From assembly GCA_008360955.1 (NCBI GenBank), contig LUCM01010092.1, positions 97,919-161,918 of the forward strand: 64,000 nucleotides of DNA. Reading direction: 5' to 3'. Within the stretch, counting starts at the first letter, position 1; each line of letters opens with the position of its first letter. Made by a program: the position numbers and the translations under genes. The DNA is from Fasciolopsis buskii. Taxonomy: Eukaryota; Platyhelminthes; Trematoda; Plagiorchiida; Fasciolidae. A model generated the notes under the pieces. That model was not told where the DNA came from. It ran no database searches and was given only the letters and a program-made list of their open reading frames with translations. Below, piece after piece: positions 24,794 to 37,924 of the stretch.

Positions 24794-27700
24794 CAATGCA
24801 CATGCATGTCCACACGGACACACGGACCTCAATGGGAAATGTGACAGTATGTATGGTATACACAAACGAAAGAATTGATGGAGACGGAATCAGGACGTGA
24901 GTATTTCGATTGTGCTCGCACTATCTATCCAATCGTCATCACGAACTGAACTGACGGATTGCTGTGAATGGTGTCCACAATGACAACTATCATCGGTCCG
25001 GTGAAGGGCAGAACAAGTCAGACACAATCATGGTCGAGTAGGTCCGTGAATGGCAAGACAGTTACAACCGACTAATTTGTGGGCCCTCACGCAAGACCAA
25101 AGTCGATTTGGAGGTTAGTAGCAGATTTTCGCTTCATTCCGGGCGTACGTTTGCCATCTCTAAGTTTGTTACTCTGTCAACCGTTCCCAGCTAGGCTGAC
25201 CGAATGGTCACAAAAGAATTCGCATGTCTCTGACTCTCAGCCTGAAGTATTTTTTTCTATCAACCCGGCTGGCTGTTTTCTGCCATGCGCTTCATCGTCG
25301 GTCAGATTCACTGGCACATTAGTTCTTGTCCAGTCTTCGGCACAAGGTTGTTTTCGTATTTCCTAAATTTCTAATGATGTACTAAAATGAAAGAACCAAA
25401 ACCAGAGGATGATAGTGAGAGGTTAAATGGTTGTTTAAAAAAAGTGAAATTTCCGCTGGAAATTGGGACATGAGGTAGACGAGCCAACAAAAAATATCCC
25501 GTGCTTGCTCTAGAACGAACGGTCAATTACTCAAATGGTAGAGCCGATTTCAGCCAGTACACTATATCCTTGCTCAAATATTGCGTCAAATAGGACCGGA
25601 TGTGAGATTCGGGGTTAAGCTATGACATTCTTCCTCAAATTAGAGCCATTTTGGTCAAGGTGACCGGTGTGTTTGTAAAAATCAAGTCCGTATTTGCTTA
25701 TCTTTTCAAACTTGAGGGAACGCTGAAATGGCAATAAATTTATACAATCATTACTTGTGAGTTTTTGGCCGGTATCATCTACAGGATAGTCATATTGATT
25801 ACTTTGTTGCTATTAGTTGCGAAGCTTAAGATAACGATGTCTGTTCGATTTCCAGTTTAAGCTGCATTCGCTAACCTTGGGTGCTGTGTACAGATCACAA
25901 ACACAAGCGCACACACACACAAACGAAGAGAGTAATCCTTGAAAGCTAACTTGTCGATCAACATCAATCTCAGTGTCGCTAACCACATATGGTTGGTGAG
26001 CTGTCAGGTATTACAAAGATGTGGTGTCCCATATGTTTTATGATCTCGTTTGTTCTGGTTGCTAACTCTAGCGCCGTCAGTCGGTCGTCTCGAATCTAGT
26101 CTGATCCCGGCGCGTCTAATCAAGCGAGAACGATCAAATAGCCTATGGCCAGTCAACACGACCTTTTCCTTTATTTGTCATAATTAAATGGTTTAAACAG
26201 GCCCACAAGAGATACAGGTATTTAGCCAACTGCCCTCCGTCCGTCAGGCTCACTGTCTATTCTTTCATCTTCGTATCGAATCCGGTCCCCGCTCTTCTCT
26301 CAGCATGTCTCAACATCAGACCACTTTCAATCCGTCTAAGGAACACGGGGCCTGGCTGATTCCGTTCCTGTCCTCGGCTTGCAGTTGGTCTAGTTTCAAG
26401 CCCGTGTGTTGTTTAAACGATGTCAGAGACATTCTCTCGTCATCCCGGTTCTTCTAAGACTAGTCGTGTTTCATTTTTGTATGACTCATCGCACCGAAAC
26501 ATAGTGAGGCCTTGCACCTTTGGCATTCCTACTTTGCCCTCCCGTACACGGTACGACCACTCTATTTCGAATTATGTCACAATTGTTCGGAACTATTATC
26601 CTACTGGCTTATTCGGATCTTGTTCACACGAATCGGAAACTCGATCCATCGCACGTGGAAACGGTGGCACATTCCGTTGTAGAGTGCAATGATTATCCGT
26701 GGTTTGGCTCCAATCTGCCGGCAAAAATACGCATGCCAGGTTTTGTGGAAGAGATATATTCCTGACCACTTCGGAAGCATTTGACATAAATACCAATAAG
26801 GTTGACAAAAAGGAAATAACTTGAGAATGGTATAGCGGTAACCTTAGTTAACTGGACGTCCATCGTCTTCACTTGATGTTGGAGCCACGGTCTCTAGTAG
26901 AAGACATCTATGATGATGGCCAATTGTGATGGATCGTGGATGAAGGGAGAAGTGGAGCGAAACTCTTCTTCACGATTCTTCTTGTTTGTGTGCACGGTTT
27001 TCATAGAATTTGAGATGCCCTTTGATTTAAAAAGGTTATCCATCATCCAGCAGAAGTGTATAATTCGACTTGAGCAACTGGAATGCGAAGATTCCTTCTC
27101 ACCATAGTGCTGAAGTACACTTACCACGAACTTGGCTAGGAGATACAAGACTGGAACTCTGTCGGAATGAATGACTGTGGTTCTTACATGTCTTATCGAC
27201 AAGGGATCCTGGCTGACTCGCCTCTTTTTCGCCTCTCACTCACTCACTCACTCTCTGCGCCTTGCTGTTCCTTTCTTTTCTGTCTGTCTGTCTGTCTCTC
27301 GATCAACCACCGGTTTACATTAGCATATATATAGTGAATGATTAAACAGGAGAAGACGGGGTGCGCTTGCCTAATGAACAGTATTAGCTTTGAAACCCGC
27401 CATTATATACTAACATTCAGTAAATGTGTACATATTACAATTCGCCGACTTTTCGAGTTATCGTTGATGACGTAGTCAAGTAAAGGCTCCCGTTGCGAAA
27501 ATATATAAATTATTTGACCGAAACGTTGCCATTCTCAACTGTCCAGTAATGTTAGTCCATTAGTAGACTAGTTAACCAAATTGATCATTATTGTTGATAT
27601 ACATTTTATCGTTTGTTACAGCTGCGCAATTGAATATAGTCATTGTGTTCTTCCGTGCAACTTACTTCACCATATTCTGGGGGTATCCCTGCTCTCGTAC

Positions 27701-29039
27701 TCATATCATTGCAAGTAGGCGTTTGACAGATTGAGTGAATTCGGAATCATGGCTAAATATGAACGCAACGAGGGAGAACGAGGATAGGAGGTAAGCGCTG
27801 TGTGGAATTGCCACGTACCATAGCTCCTTCATTCGGCAACTTCGAATTACCGGCCGTTGTTAGGACTGCCGGCAACACTCTTATTAGCATCATATTCACA
27901 ACAACACGGGGCATCGATTTTCCGACACAATTCTTACTCCGTTCGGTCTAGGCATTTACAAAGTTGTTTATTCCCATCCTGTGAATGGATATCCGAGACT
28001 AGTGTTTTTAAAATCATCAAACTCAAGGATGTTCTCTTGCATCGCGCATACTAGCGGGGAGGGGGGATGTAGCTAAGTTTGACCTGACTTAACTTGAAAG
28101 TACTTTTACATTAATTTAAACGGAACGCGACGGAGGCATGATAGTTAACACCTCATTCACACTCTAGCACTAGCTTTAAACACGTGGCGCATGTTATCTC
28201 TAAATCAGGCAACTGTCCGATCTCGTCCTCCTCCTCATCATCGCCCTAATCGACACGGCCGGCAGATGAAACACAAACCTACTGTAGGGGTGTGGTAGTG
28301 TGCACTCACAGCCATTTGTACCGATCGACCCAACCAGTCACGTGACTTGCTTCATCGTGTCACTCGGATCCGTGACTAAATATCTACCTATTTGGGTTGG
28401 AAAAAGTGGATTCACGGTGCAACTTGTACCCACTGGAGATTTACTTGCGATTTTTGCACCTAAAGGTTGAAAGTCACCACTCCATATTGGGTCGACTAAC
28501 TTCTGCTTATCGGACAAATGTTCCATCTCGATCTATTTGCTAACCAAGTCATCACGTTTACGGTCATAGAACGGGGATTACGTAAATGATTGCACAACGT
28601 CGTACAACTGTTCACGATCGCTTTTGGATTCTGTTCGGCCATGCTGTTCGTTTGATTGGAAAGTGATCAATGAGACTAGTTCAATGGCTAAAATCGGATT
28701 ATTTTTCCCATTTATTCATGTAACGGGATCTGCTCAACACTCAATTTTCACGTTCGTTGATCACAACGAAAATAACTCAGTAGGAGAATCGAATTGGGAA
28801 TTGTGAGCACACAGGCCCGTTCTCGAAACCGATGCCTAGGTGCAAAGATTGCAAAAGTCCAACACTTATATGGTGAGTAACGGCGTAAGTTCACTGAAGA
28901 TTTCCGCTGACACCGTTCGCTCATTTGCTCCCGTCTCATCAGAGCATTGCTTCGTGCATGCTAGGAGCTGGTGTTTGTCAAATACGCAAGTAACCTAGGA
29001 ACGCTGCGGAGTCGAATGCATCACAACGTTCTACCTTTC

Positions 29040-29800
29040 CATTAAATTGGGAACAAATTATGGTTTACCTTGTTCTCAAGATCGGTAATCTTTCTGCTCC
29101 GAACAACTATTGTCCAATTTCATTCACATCTGTTATTTCCAAAGTGTTCGAAACCGCGGATCTCCGACTGGCCGCGTTTGTTTCTCGAACGCGAACGACT
29201 GCTGAGCGATCGTCAATAAGGACTCCAACTTCGTCGTATCACTGGTGGTTTGCTGATTCGCTTTCCGTACACGTTGCGGTTGAATTCTTCAATCATGGGA
29301 AAACACATCTGGTTTCAATTGATATTTCTAAGACCTTAGACCAAGTTTGGGAAGAAGGTATTCTGACCAGTCTACCCAAGTTTGGATTTTCCTCAGCTCT
29401 CATACCGTGGACATCATTTTCACCCTAGTCAGTGAACCATACTCATCCAAGACGACAGAGTTCTGTCTGAGCTATTTCCTTTAAGTGCTTATATTCCCAA
29501 AGGATCAATACTAGTGCCTAATTACTTCTTTTTACTAATTAGTGACTCATCGACCATAATTTCTAAGGCAATCCATTTTTTCCAATAGGGGCATCTTTCG
29601 CTGTTCTCTATCTTATCGCACGTCCCCCATGCCAATGTAGAAAGTGACGATTGTGTCGTTAGTGTGTCTTTGGCCTCGAACCACTCTTGGGTCACCCCCC
29701 CCCCCGCCACTCCGGCTGCCTTGATTATTTCCCAAACCCTCGTTATTTCAATTTTTCGAAAGTCTTTTTTTCCGCTCCACAGATATCTTTCGATTGAACT
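29040..29800 (+). pseudogene. Decayed non-LTR reverse transcriptase, second type (CR1/Jockey-like)
   Basis: The open part 29060-29428 reads VLKIGNLSAPNNYCPISFTS, VISKVFE, then DISKTLDQVWEEGILTSLPK and FGFSSALIPWTSF. These correspond to the P-K-K-G-D-x-S-x-P-x-N-Y-R-P-I-S block and the D-I-S-K-A-F-D-R-V-W block of RTs; the catalytic Asp of DISK is present. After a stop, IFPKGSILVPNYFFLL (about 29490-29535) is the QGSILSPTLFLLYIND block. ILSHVPHANVESDDC follows further down. Frame breaks and a C run at 29694 make it inactive. Its sequence differs from the RT at 7010, so it is another family. Confidence 0.8.
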
Positions 29801-30004
29801 GAATGCCATTCCGTAATTTTTGCTTCTTTTCTCGAATTATCTATGCTCGTCCTTCTTCCTATCTGAGATCGTTACTTGCATTGCGCACCAAGTTGGCTTT
29901 CAATTTTGCACCGGGTTTCTCGTTCCAAATTATCATCTGCTACTCTCTAAAACTGAAATCGGTTCCGTACTAGTAGTGGAAACTGTAAAGTCGTTTCGTA
30001 TCGT

Positions 30005-30560
30005 CCACTGTTAGTGACCAGGGTTTCATATGCGTACGTAAGGACTGGACGGGCAGCAGCAGCTCGATAATTGCCTAGCTTTTTATGGAACTTTATTTCT
30101 CTCCGAGACCAGAATGTTCTGCGAAGTGATAGGAACTCTCCCTTGGCACATTCTGTGCGGATTTTAACCCCATCTACGCCCTGGTCATTTCGTTGGATAG
30201 TAGAACCCAGCTATCTGAAGTGGAACACCTGTTTCATAGTTTTGTAATTAATACGGATACAATGCGATGGGTCTTGCGAAGTTTTGAAGAACTTTGATGT
30301 TTTTCTCTCCTCACCAATATCCATGGCTTCGCATAAAATCCGATCTGGACCCGACCGTACAGTTGCAGCCTCTGCTCCCAGACTAACAATGCCGTCGGTG
30401 AACTCGAGTTCCGTGACCTAACAATCACGACCAAATTGTATTCATCAAAATTTGTCGAGGGCATAAAACATTAACCAGTCTATGGTGTAGCTGAACGGAA
30501 CCCGTGACAACGTGTAACCTTGGTGAACACCGGAGTCAAACAGGGACTTTGGAGATTCTT
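30005..30560 (-). pseudogene. Decayed non-LTR reverse transcriptase on the minus strand (C-terminal half)
   Basis: Reading the minus strand from 30560: a VHQG...L block, AIDWLMFYALDKF, VTELEFTDGIVSLGAEAATV (in place of LEFADDIVLL), then SSQDPSHCIRI-like and LGSTIQRND-like segments, and TFWSRREIKF, VLTYAYETL. This is the RT order from the catalytic ADD box to the YLGS and YGSETW boxes. The catalytic ADD is replaced by TDG, and stops occur. It faces the RT at 29040-29800, only about 200 bp away, so two elements were inserted in opposite directions. Confidence 0.75.
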
Positions 30561-30825
30561 TGCAGGCACTTAGTCACTCCCACCAAGTTTCTTGTATTCT
30601 CATTTTTCTTTCTTTATTCCCGGACTGTAAAACTGTAAAACACTATCCCACTCCCGGCCTTCGCACCTATTTACAATCATTTGTCTATAAAAACAGGACC
30701 AATAAGCTGGTTCTTTCATAAATGTTCCCTACAGGAACCCCTTTTGACTGTGGGGTTTATCTGTTATACTGCATCACTTTGACGGTTTGCTGGCTAAGTT
30801 TCTATGCTGATAGACTGGGGTATCT

Positions 30826-30857
<32 letters not shown>
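30826..30857. repeat. (TC)n microsatellite
   Basis: A pure TC run following TCCC repeats. Confidence 0.9.
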
Positions 30858-32134
30858 GAACGATCCATTGTCAGCCATCAGCTTATTCGTTTTTTCCAAG
30901 CGCTCTTCTCTGATCCCGCTGTTTTTTAATCGCTGAACTGAACCGGTGCAGAATTATCGGCTGATTAGAAATACAGTCACTCTCTGTTTGTTCTCTGCTA
31001 AATAACATTTTAACTCTAATGACTCATGCGGTGAGACCTTGTGAGCCTTTCCCAGGCGGCGCTTCTTATCTGCTTCTTTTGAATGTTAGAATCGACTAAG
31101 TCGTTGACGGTATTCGTTTGTTCTGCACTTTAGTGTTTTCCATGATTATTTAGCCATAATGCATGGTTTTTTTAAGCATTCGTCTAGGTGTCTTTTTTCA
31201 ACTTTCGTGTATAAGTTTTTAGCCTCCATTTATGGTTTTTTATTCTTCATTCATGGAATTTAGCCACCACTCTCATTGTTCTCGGATTCATTAGCAATCT
31301 TTTTATTGAAAAGGGTATAAGAAAACGATGCTTCAAGGTATGCGATAAAAAGTTTCGATGGTCTCTTTTCAAACAAACACTTTGAAAATGTCGCTTTCGC
31401 CGGAGCACTTTTGACAAACGTGAAAAAAATCGACGATCATACAGGACACATCGAATAAGGAAAATGCCCCGAATAACAAACAGTGTGGAAAGTAGCTTCA
31501 AAGTTTTAATCTCGATTTCTTCAAGCACATTCCATAGATCACCTCGACATTCCATTAGGCGAGTCTTGATGATGAAATTGAATATGCGAATGGCTTCTTC
31601 TCTGGGGTTGAAGAAATGGCTAGGCGGTGATAAGTACCAAATCGAATGTGTTGGCTCAGGGTTAATTGTATTAGATCGTTCATGGATTGTCTAAGATGAA
31701 GGCTAGTCGATAGCGGTCTCCCGATAAAAAAACATTAACGGTCCAGTGGTTCACCCACAATAAATCAAAGCGAATTTCGTTCTAGGATATCCTTATGGTT
31801 GAAATTAGCCAACGGTTGCTTGGCTCTGATCTTCGCACGAACGTTTCTAGCTCTTCTGTCCGTTGCAAAATCGATCTTCCATCGTACACAAGTGTTTGTT
31901 CTTCCATTGATTCGCGTTATTCTCCCTCTTCCCACCCTAATTCCTTACTGCAGTCGTCCATGCTAGTGGTCGTCCAACTAGAATAAGTTCGGTTCCTATT
32001 TGTGTCGCGTTCTCCCTCAGATGGCATCCAAATCTCACCGAACCCGCTTCCACCGGCTGATGCATTTCTTCTTCCTTGATGCCTCTTCAAACTAGCTATA
32101 TTCAGCATGTGAACACTGATGCGTGTAGGTCAAA

Positions 32135-32540
32135 AAGGGGTGTTTAGCTCTTGCACTAGATACTCCATCCATCGATGTGTGTTGAATCTAAAAGACTCGC
32201 ATTCAAGACTCCAGCTCTGTTATCCAACTGACATCCCCATCTAGTCCGTCTATGAAGTCTCATCTGCACCTTTCCAGGGACCCCGAGGCCGCGGCTTCTG
32301 GTGTTGCTGGCGTTGGTATGGATCTCAGTAAGAGTTGCACTACTTGACCGGATTTCAGTCAACAGCCGGCTATGCGCAGTGAGACTGAGGGGTTCACGCA
32401 GAATAAACAACCGTCGATCTGATAGACGTAACTTGTTTGTTGTCTCAGCGTACGTGCCAACAGACTGCAGTCCAGATGCAGTCAAGGCCATCGTCTTTTC
32501 AAAAAGTGCACGACCTCTTCGCACAATAGGGTAGGGTGAC
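32135..32540 (+). pseudogene. Decayed non-LTR retrotransposon AP-endonuclease fragment
   Basis: The plus strand reads LDTPSIDVC, then KTRIQDSSSVIQLTSPSSPS and SRDPEAAASGVAGVG in one frame. After a frameshift it continues with VNSRLCAVRLRGS, RRSDRRNLFVVSAYVPTDCS (about 32412-32470) and DAVKAIVFSKSARPLRTI. This matches the N-terminal half of the same endonuclease type found at 12178. The long minus-strand ORF over it (32156-32644) is a shadow. Confidence 0.85.
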
Positions 32541-33819
32541 ATTGTGATTTTGGCATGGTACGTGAATGGTAGAGAAGGCCGTCGGTTCACAAAAAAAAAA
32601 CAATTGGTTTGTTTTGGTTTATTTTTTCCTCCTTGTTTGTTCATCTTCTATGACGTTCCATTTACACGTTGGCTCCATGCTTGTTTTCAAGCCGGTGTTA
32701 TGTACACACATATGCTCACTCATCCAAGTACTACTGACACTTTACATTATACATATGTATTTTTTTATGTAAGGGCAAAACTATACCTCTTTGAAAGTCT
32801 TGACGCGTCAGTTATTAACCTGATGAAAGTACAGTTCCGGATGGCGATACGTTTATTTTTGTCACAAAGTATACAGTGCTCTACTAAATGTAAACGTAAT
32901 GCGTGGATCATAACTGGCTCGTTGACATAACCGCCACCCACGTTTCCGTGTTTTCTTCTGCTTCACGTCGATTCTAATACCTACAAGAAGTGCTAAATTA
33001 GACCATTTGTGAAACAATGAAAGCAAGTTTGTTTGCTCATGTCGCAACCGGGGATTTTTTGAGTGTAATAGTGATTGGATGCCAAAAATTCCCCAAACTG
33101 GAGGCTGAAAACCAAGAGTGCAGGCTAAAAATTATGAATGAAGTTAAAAACTGACGAGTTATGACTAAATAACCATGGGAAACACTGCAGTGATTGATAA
33201 CTTGACTGCGTAGGTTTCGAGACAGTTCAGTCATTTTTAATTCGTTATAAACGATAGAGAATAACACAACACGAGAAAGCGCGACCACAGAAAAGGTCAA
33301 ATAAGGTAGTACTGTGTACTTTTTTCGTTGTAGTGCGTAGATATATCATTGCCTGATTTTTTCTAGTCAACCAAGATGAGATTTTTGGCTTTGTTGTTTC
33401 ACCCAGATTCTATCAATGATTTCGACTATTAGTGTGATTAGTAGCTCACCGTGAATAGTATATGAAACGTTTTGATCGTGGCATGTTCGATGTTTACTCC
33501 ACAAACATTCCATCATCAGTGCGTAGATCATGGTCGTCGTTATACTCACCTATACTTGTAGCAAACTTTTCATGCGATTTAATCTTGACCTCAGATAAGA
33601 TCTAGAAAAATGGCAAGGTTACTTGATTAAGAATTTTAAATTTCATCCTTTGCGCACTTACTTTGACATCAAAAATACTAGGCTTTGTGCTTGATCTAAT
33701 TGATTCTATTTATAGAAACGGGACATCCTAACCTCCACGACCGAGTTTCATAAATGTGCTTACATAAAAAATCGATTGTTGACTATAGATCAGTAATTTT
33801 AAATTCATGAATAAATAGG

Positions 33820-33902
33820 CACCGACGATACTGAGAGGAATCGAACTTACAACACCCACATCCAGACGTTGGGGCATTGACCGCTTGACTATGGCTATTG
33901 TT
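33820..33902 (-). repeat. tRNA-like element (minus strand)
   Basis: The minus strand has GCCATAGTCAAGCGGTCAAT as a D-arm/A-box region and AGTTCGATTCCTC as a B-box (about 33836-33846). The A-to-B spacing and the middle segment resemble a tRNA with a long variable arm (Leu/Ser type). Stems are imperfect; it is a SINE head or a pseudogene. Confidence 0.5.
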
Positions 33903-36245
33903 CCTCGTCCAACCCCATCAGTTACAGACGTTTCAATTACCCATTTTCCAAATGTGTTCCGTACCAAATATCGACCGGGACAACGGAACGTGCGAGAATG
34001 TGTTTAGAATTTTGCATTTTGTCCATCAGTGTACATTCCACCTCGTGTTTCTTTGCTCTCCCAAGTGACATTTTGCTCGCAGAGGAATACGACGAAGGTA
34101 GGGCGCTGCTCAGGTCAAAAAATTCCAGTGTTAATTGACGGCTTTTTTCAAAATCAAGCCAATGAATGACAGATTTACTTTACTCCCCGTCAATTCTCAA
34201 AAAGTCATTCTTAAGATGTATGCCCTTCTGATTTTGAACTAGCACAAAAGTCTCTTTCTTCGTGAAATCAAACTTATTCGGAATTACTTTGCTTCTGGTT
34301 ATGGTTTTCCCTTGGAACTCAGAAGGTAATCGAGTGACCTATTTTGGTGTGAGTGGCCGTATAAGCACACTTTGTCTCGTGTGCATCATCGGCATTGAAC
34401 TTAGTGACTTGCGAGATCCGAGATCAAACACGATTTGTCTCCTCCTGCTCGCGATTTCCTTTCCAAATTCATGGTGTAATTGTCAGCTTTGTCACAAATA
34501 GACAGTTGACAACTGACCTGATGTTCAAACAACGAATTACTGGTTCGACCCATAATATCTCCTGTTGGACAGAGGCGGCGGTGGGGGGGGGGCAGCATGC
34601 TCTCAAATATGTTATCATTATTGTCTTTTTGGCGTCCAAGTGCCATCATCAGTCAAAGCGTATTTTGACAGCCTGTCATAGAAATGGGAATGCGGAAACC
34701 GAATGAATGTCAAACCCACAGACTGTCAGCTTTTGTAGTTTATGCTCGAACAACGAAGTCAAAGGTGCCAAAGCGAAGCCTACCAACTGCTGCCACATTG
34801 TCAACCTGCTGGGGTTTTATCCTCTCCCTCATTCTCCCAAAGCCATGAGAGTGAACGGGAAATTGAACACCCCTTACTCTTCTGCCTGTCTATCCCATCT
34901 TGACAACACACATCGAACTTTAGGATCCAGCCTGACATGTGATATCACACTGTCGCGTCAACATTTGACAACGCTTACCCCACTGAGATCCGTAACTGAG
35001 ACTCAGAAATAGAGTGGCCTAGTGACAACCTGGATCGTGAGATCGCGTAAAACAGAAACGGTAGAGGGGGATGGTTTTTTCGTTTTGTCTTTCGGATCAT
35101 GTTACAACATATACCTGATTGCAGTCAAGTATTTGGGATATGTCAATATTGCCAAGGCTTACATACGCAGTACAACGCAAAACTGGCCTGGTTAACTTCG
35201 GTGGGCGAGAACAAATTCATTGAATTTTACTGGTCAGACCGTAAATATACGCGTCGATTTTACAATTCAAATATGGAACATGTGCGGATCGATAGAACTG
35301 ATGGTTTGAACGCTCCAATCACGTGACAGAATGATTGACTAGTCACATAGCGGTCGATTTCATTGATCTGTATCAACTATCCATCTATACTGTCTACCTT
35401 TAAATTCTCGCTACGAGAAAGTATCCCTGCTTCTATTTCGGAATCTAAACAGCCGAATTTGTTTCAATCACCGATCGCTGGATAAAGACAGATATGGCAA
35501 CCGTAACCCGTAAGCGAAGTCCGCATCTGCAGTAGAAAATAAGCAGATAAAGTGGACAGTTCCTCAATATCGCGTAGACTCGAATACTTACGATTTTTTG
35601 TTCATTTCACCCCTCTTCGTTATTCTTTTGTCATCTGAAGTACGGGGGAAATTCCCTTGGTGGCGGAGGGAGGAGAGAGGTGAGTTCAGTGTGCTTTGGG
35701 GTGGGTTGTTTTTTTTTATCACAAACACCTGTCTGGTGTGTCCATCCATTGTTTTACTCCACACGCACAAAGCCTTAGATATGTCACACATCATGGTGAC
35801 TGCATGGTGCTTTGAATTTCACCCACCCAGTCAGCAGTCGTACATTGACTTGACTCCGGGCGGACGTACTAACATCATTCATTTCCTAGGCGTGCCTTGC
35901 ACTTCTCAATAACGACTTACCGATCGATGGTTCTCCCAACTGATCATTATTCAAACCATTTGTTCTGTTCCTCTAATAATCTCGTTTGTTCAACCCCCGT
36001 GTTTATGCACACACACACACACACTTGCATACATACGCTCACAGCGTCGTCGCCGATCCGTCTCTACTTGCAAGTAGGCCTATGCGTGTGCAAGTACGCG
36101 AGCAAACAGGTGTGAGGAAGAAGGCCAGCGTCGGAAGACGAGTGTGTCGATTTGCCCATGTGCACGCATGGGCTCAGACGCTAGCTCGTGTCCGTGAATC
36201 CGGTATCCTCATGCTTTGAGGCACCACACAGCTAGTAGTTCTGGT

Positions 36246-36292
36246 TGTAGTAGTAGCAACAGTAGCAGTAGTAGTAGTGGTAGTAGTAGTGG
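36246..36292. repeat. (GTA)n trinucleotide repeat, interrupted
   Basis: GTA units with GCA, GTG and CAA interruptions; it gives a Leu-rich shadow ORF on the minus strand. Confidence 0.85.
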
Positions 36293-37769
36293 TGTGGTCA
36301 TCGCGCTGTGATTGATGGAATACTGCCCCAGTCTCTGGTGCTGCACAGAGAACGAGAGTGTGGTGGGAGAACGTAAGAGGGCGAAAAGTCTCGTATCGAA
36401 ACGGAAAAATTTACGAAGATGAGCACGAGATAGAGGTATACGGTACCGAAGTTTGAGAACAAGCCGAAGTGCTTCTGTGTGTCTGTTTGTTCTTGTGTCT
36501 GTGTCCGTGAATTGCATATTCCATCCGTGCAACCAGGTCCTAGACTTAGAAACGGCCTTTCAAAAATGCAAATCTAGGCTATCGTCGTTTTGGGTAAGAT
36601 GAGGGGGCGGTAGCGGAAGGGATTCCCGTTTTGCTATCGTGTTTTTTCTACTCTTACTCATGTGTGAGCGATTTTGGTTGACGTTTAAAAATAGGGCGTG
36701 CGATGGACCAGTGGAACTTGTGAGTAGCCAGTATGAATGGGACAGAGCGCTTTGAAGCGCGGTGTTCCAGAACGGGATAGAATAGAGTAAAACAAGGGAA
36801 ACACTACTCAATAAATCACTCAGCTATGAATCGTCTGCACTCACCACTAAGTGCTAGTAATTGGCAGTATGATGTTATTATCGGAGACAGTAACTCTGGA
36901 AAAGTTGGATTGAGCTGATCATGAGTAGGTGACTTCGTGAAGTGGATATTTCCATTCATCCCGTCGTTAAACAGTCGAAGCGTGCGGTTTATGTGTTCTG
37001 TTTCGTATCAAATTTTTGACTGAACAACGTAGAAAGTGCCGGAAGAGGTGAACACATGGGGTTATGAGAAGCTGGTTGAATACATTCCCAAAGTCGTCTG
37101 GTGGAGACTTTGATTAAGTTTCTCAACAAACTGAACCCCGTTGCCTCGGCAACTGTTTGAGAGTCACTAATCGAGGTGTTGCTTTCTAAAATCCAGTCTT
37201 CATCTTTGATAAGCACATTTTTGGAAAGACCGTGGCGAGCTGTGAATGACTACTTCAAATCCGTTGCTTCCCAACTTAATTTAAGACTTCCAGAGTTAGT
37301 TTTAGACTTAATCTGGTTACCTGCAAGTTTTCTTATCGTTTAGTTGTTTCTGCAAATCACCCATTGAGTGCCGGGTGCCATTAGCAACGATGACTTGGGT
37401 TGAAATAATCATACATTTCTTTGGTGGAATGAAATCCATTGACGAATATCACGCTAGGCTACTTGGTCACGTGAATGGATTCAACAATACCTACGTGATA
37501 TGCCCATTTGCGGTGCGCTGTTCAATAACGTTTATTTTACCCTAGATCACGACTACGGGACCACAGCCTGAGGCCAACAAACGATAACCCGGGGCTACCT
37601 GTATTTTTCGTTTCTGTTCTGACGTGGCCATTTAGTTTAGATTTTGCGCTGATGTATTCTAACCCATACAAAATGTGCGACGCATGACAAATAGTAAATA
37701 GGGTCGAATTTTGGACTAGTTTTGTCATGGTTCGGAAAACGTTTTTATCTTTTATCTTTTACTTCCATT

Positions 37770-37924
37770 ATTAATAAAACAACGATGTATATCAGTCTTC
37801 AGGACTGGGGCCGCGGCCAGCAGAGGGCTGTCAAATGGGGAAGTTGACCGGCGGTGGGAGGATTCGAACTCGTGACCTTCACGTCCAAACGCCACGACCT
37901 TATCTGTTTGGCCACCGCCGGCCA
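37770..37924 (-). repeat. tRNA-headed SINE, family A (minus strand), full length
   Basis: On the minus strand: GCCGGCGGTGGCCAAACAGA head, B-box GAGTTCGAATCC (around 37858-37869), CCACCGCCGGTCAACTTCCC, body CTGCTGGCCGCGGCCCC, and tail CTGATATACATCGTTGTTTT followed by ATTAATAA. This is the best-preserved copy of the family in the window. Confidence 0.88.

Noticed and set aside
32156..32644. 162-codon ORF on the minus strand
   Set aside because: The opposite strand carries a recognisable retrotransposon endonuclease; this ORF is its shadow.
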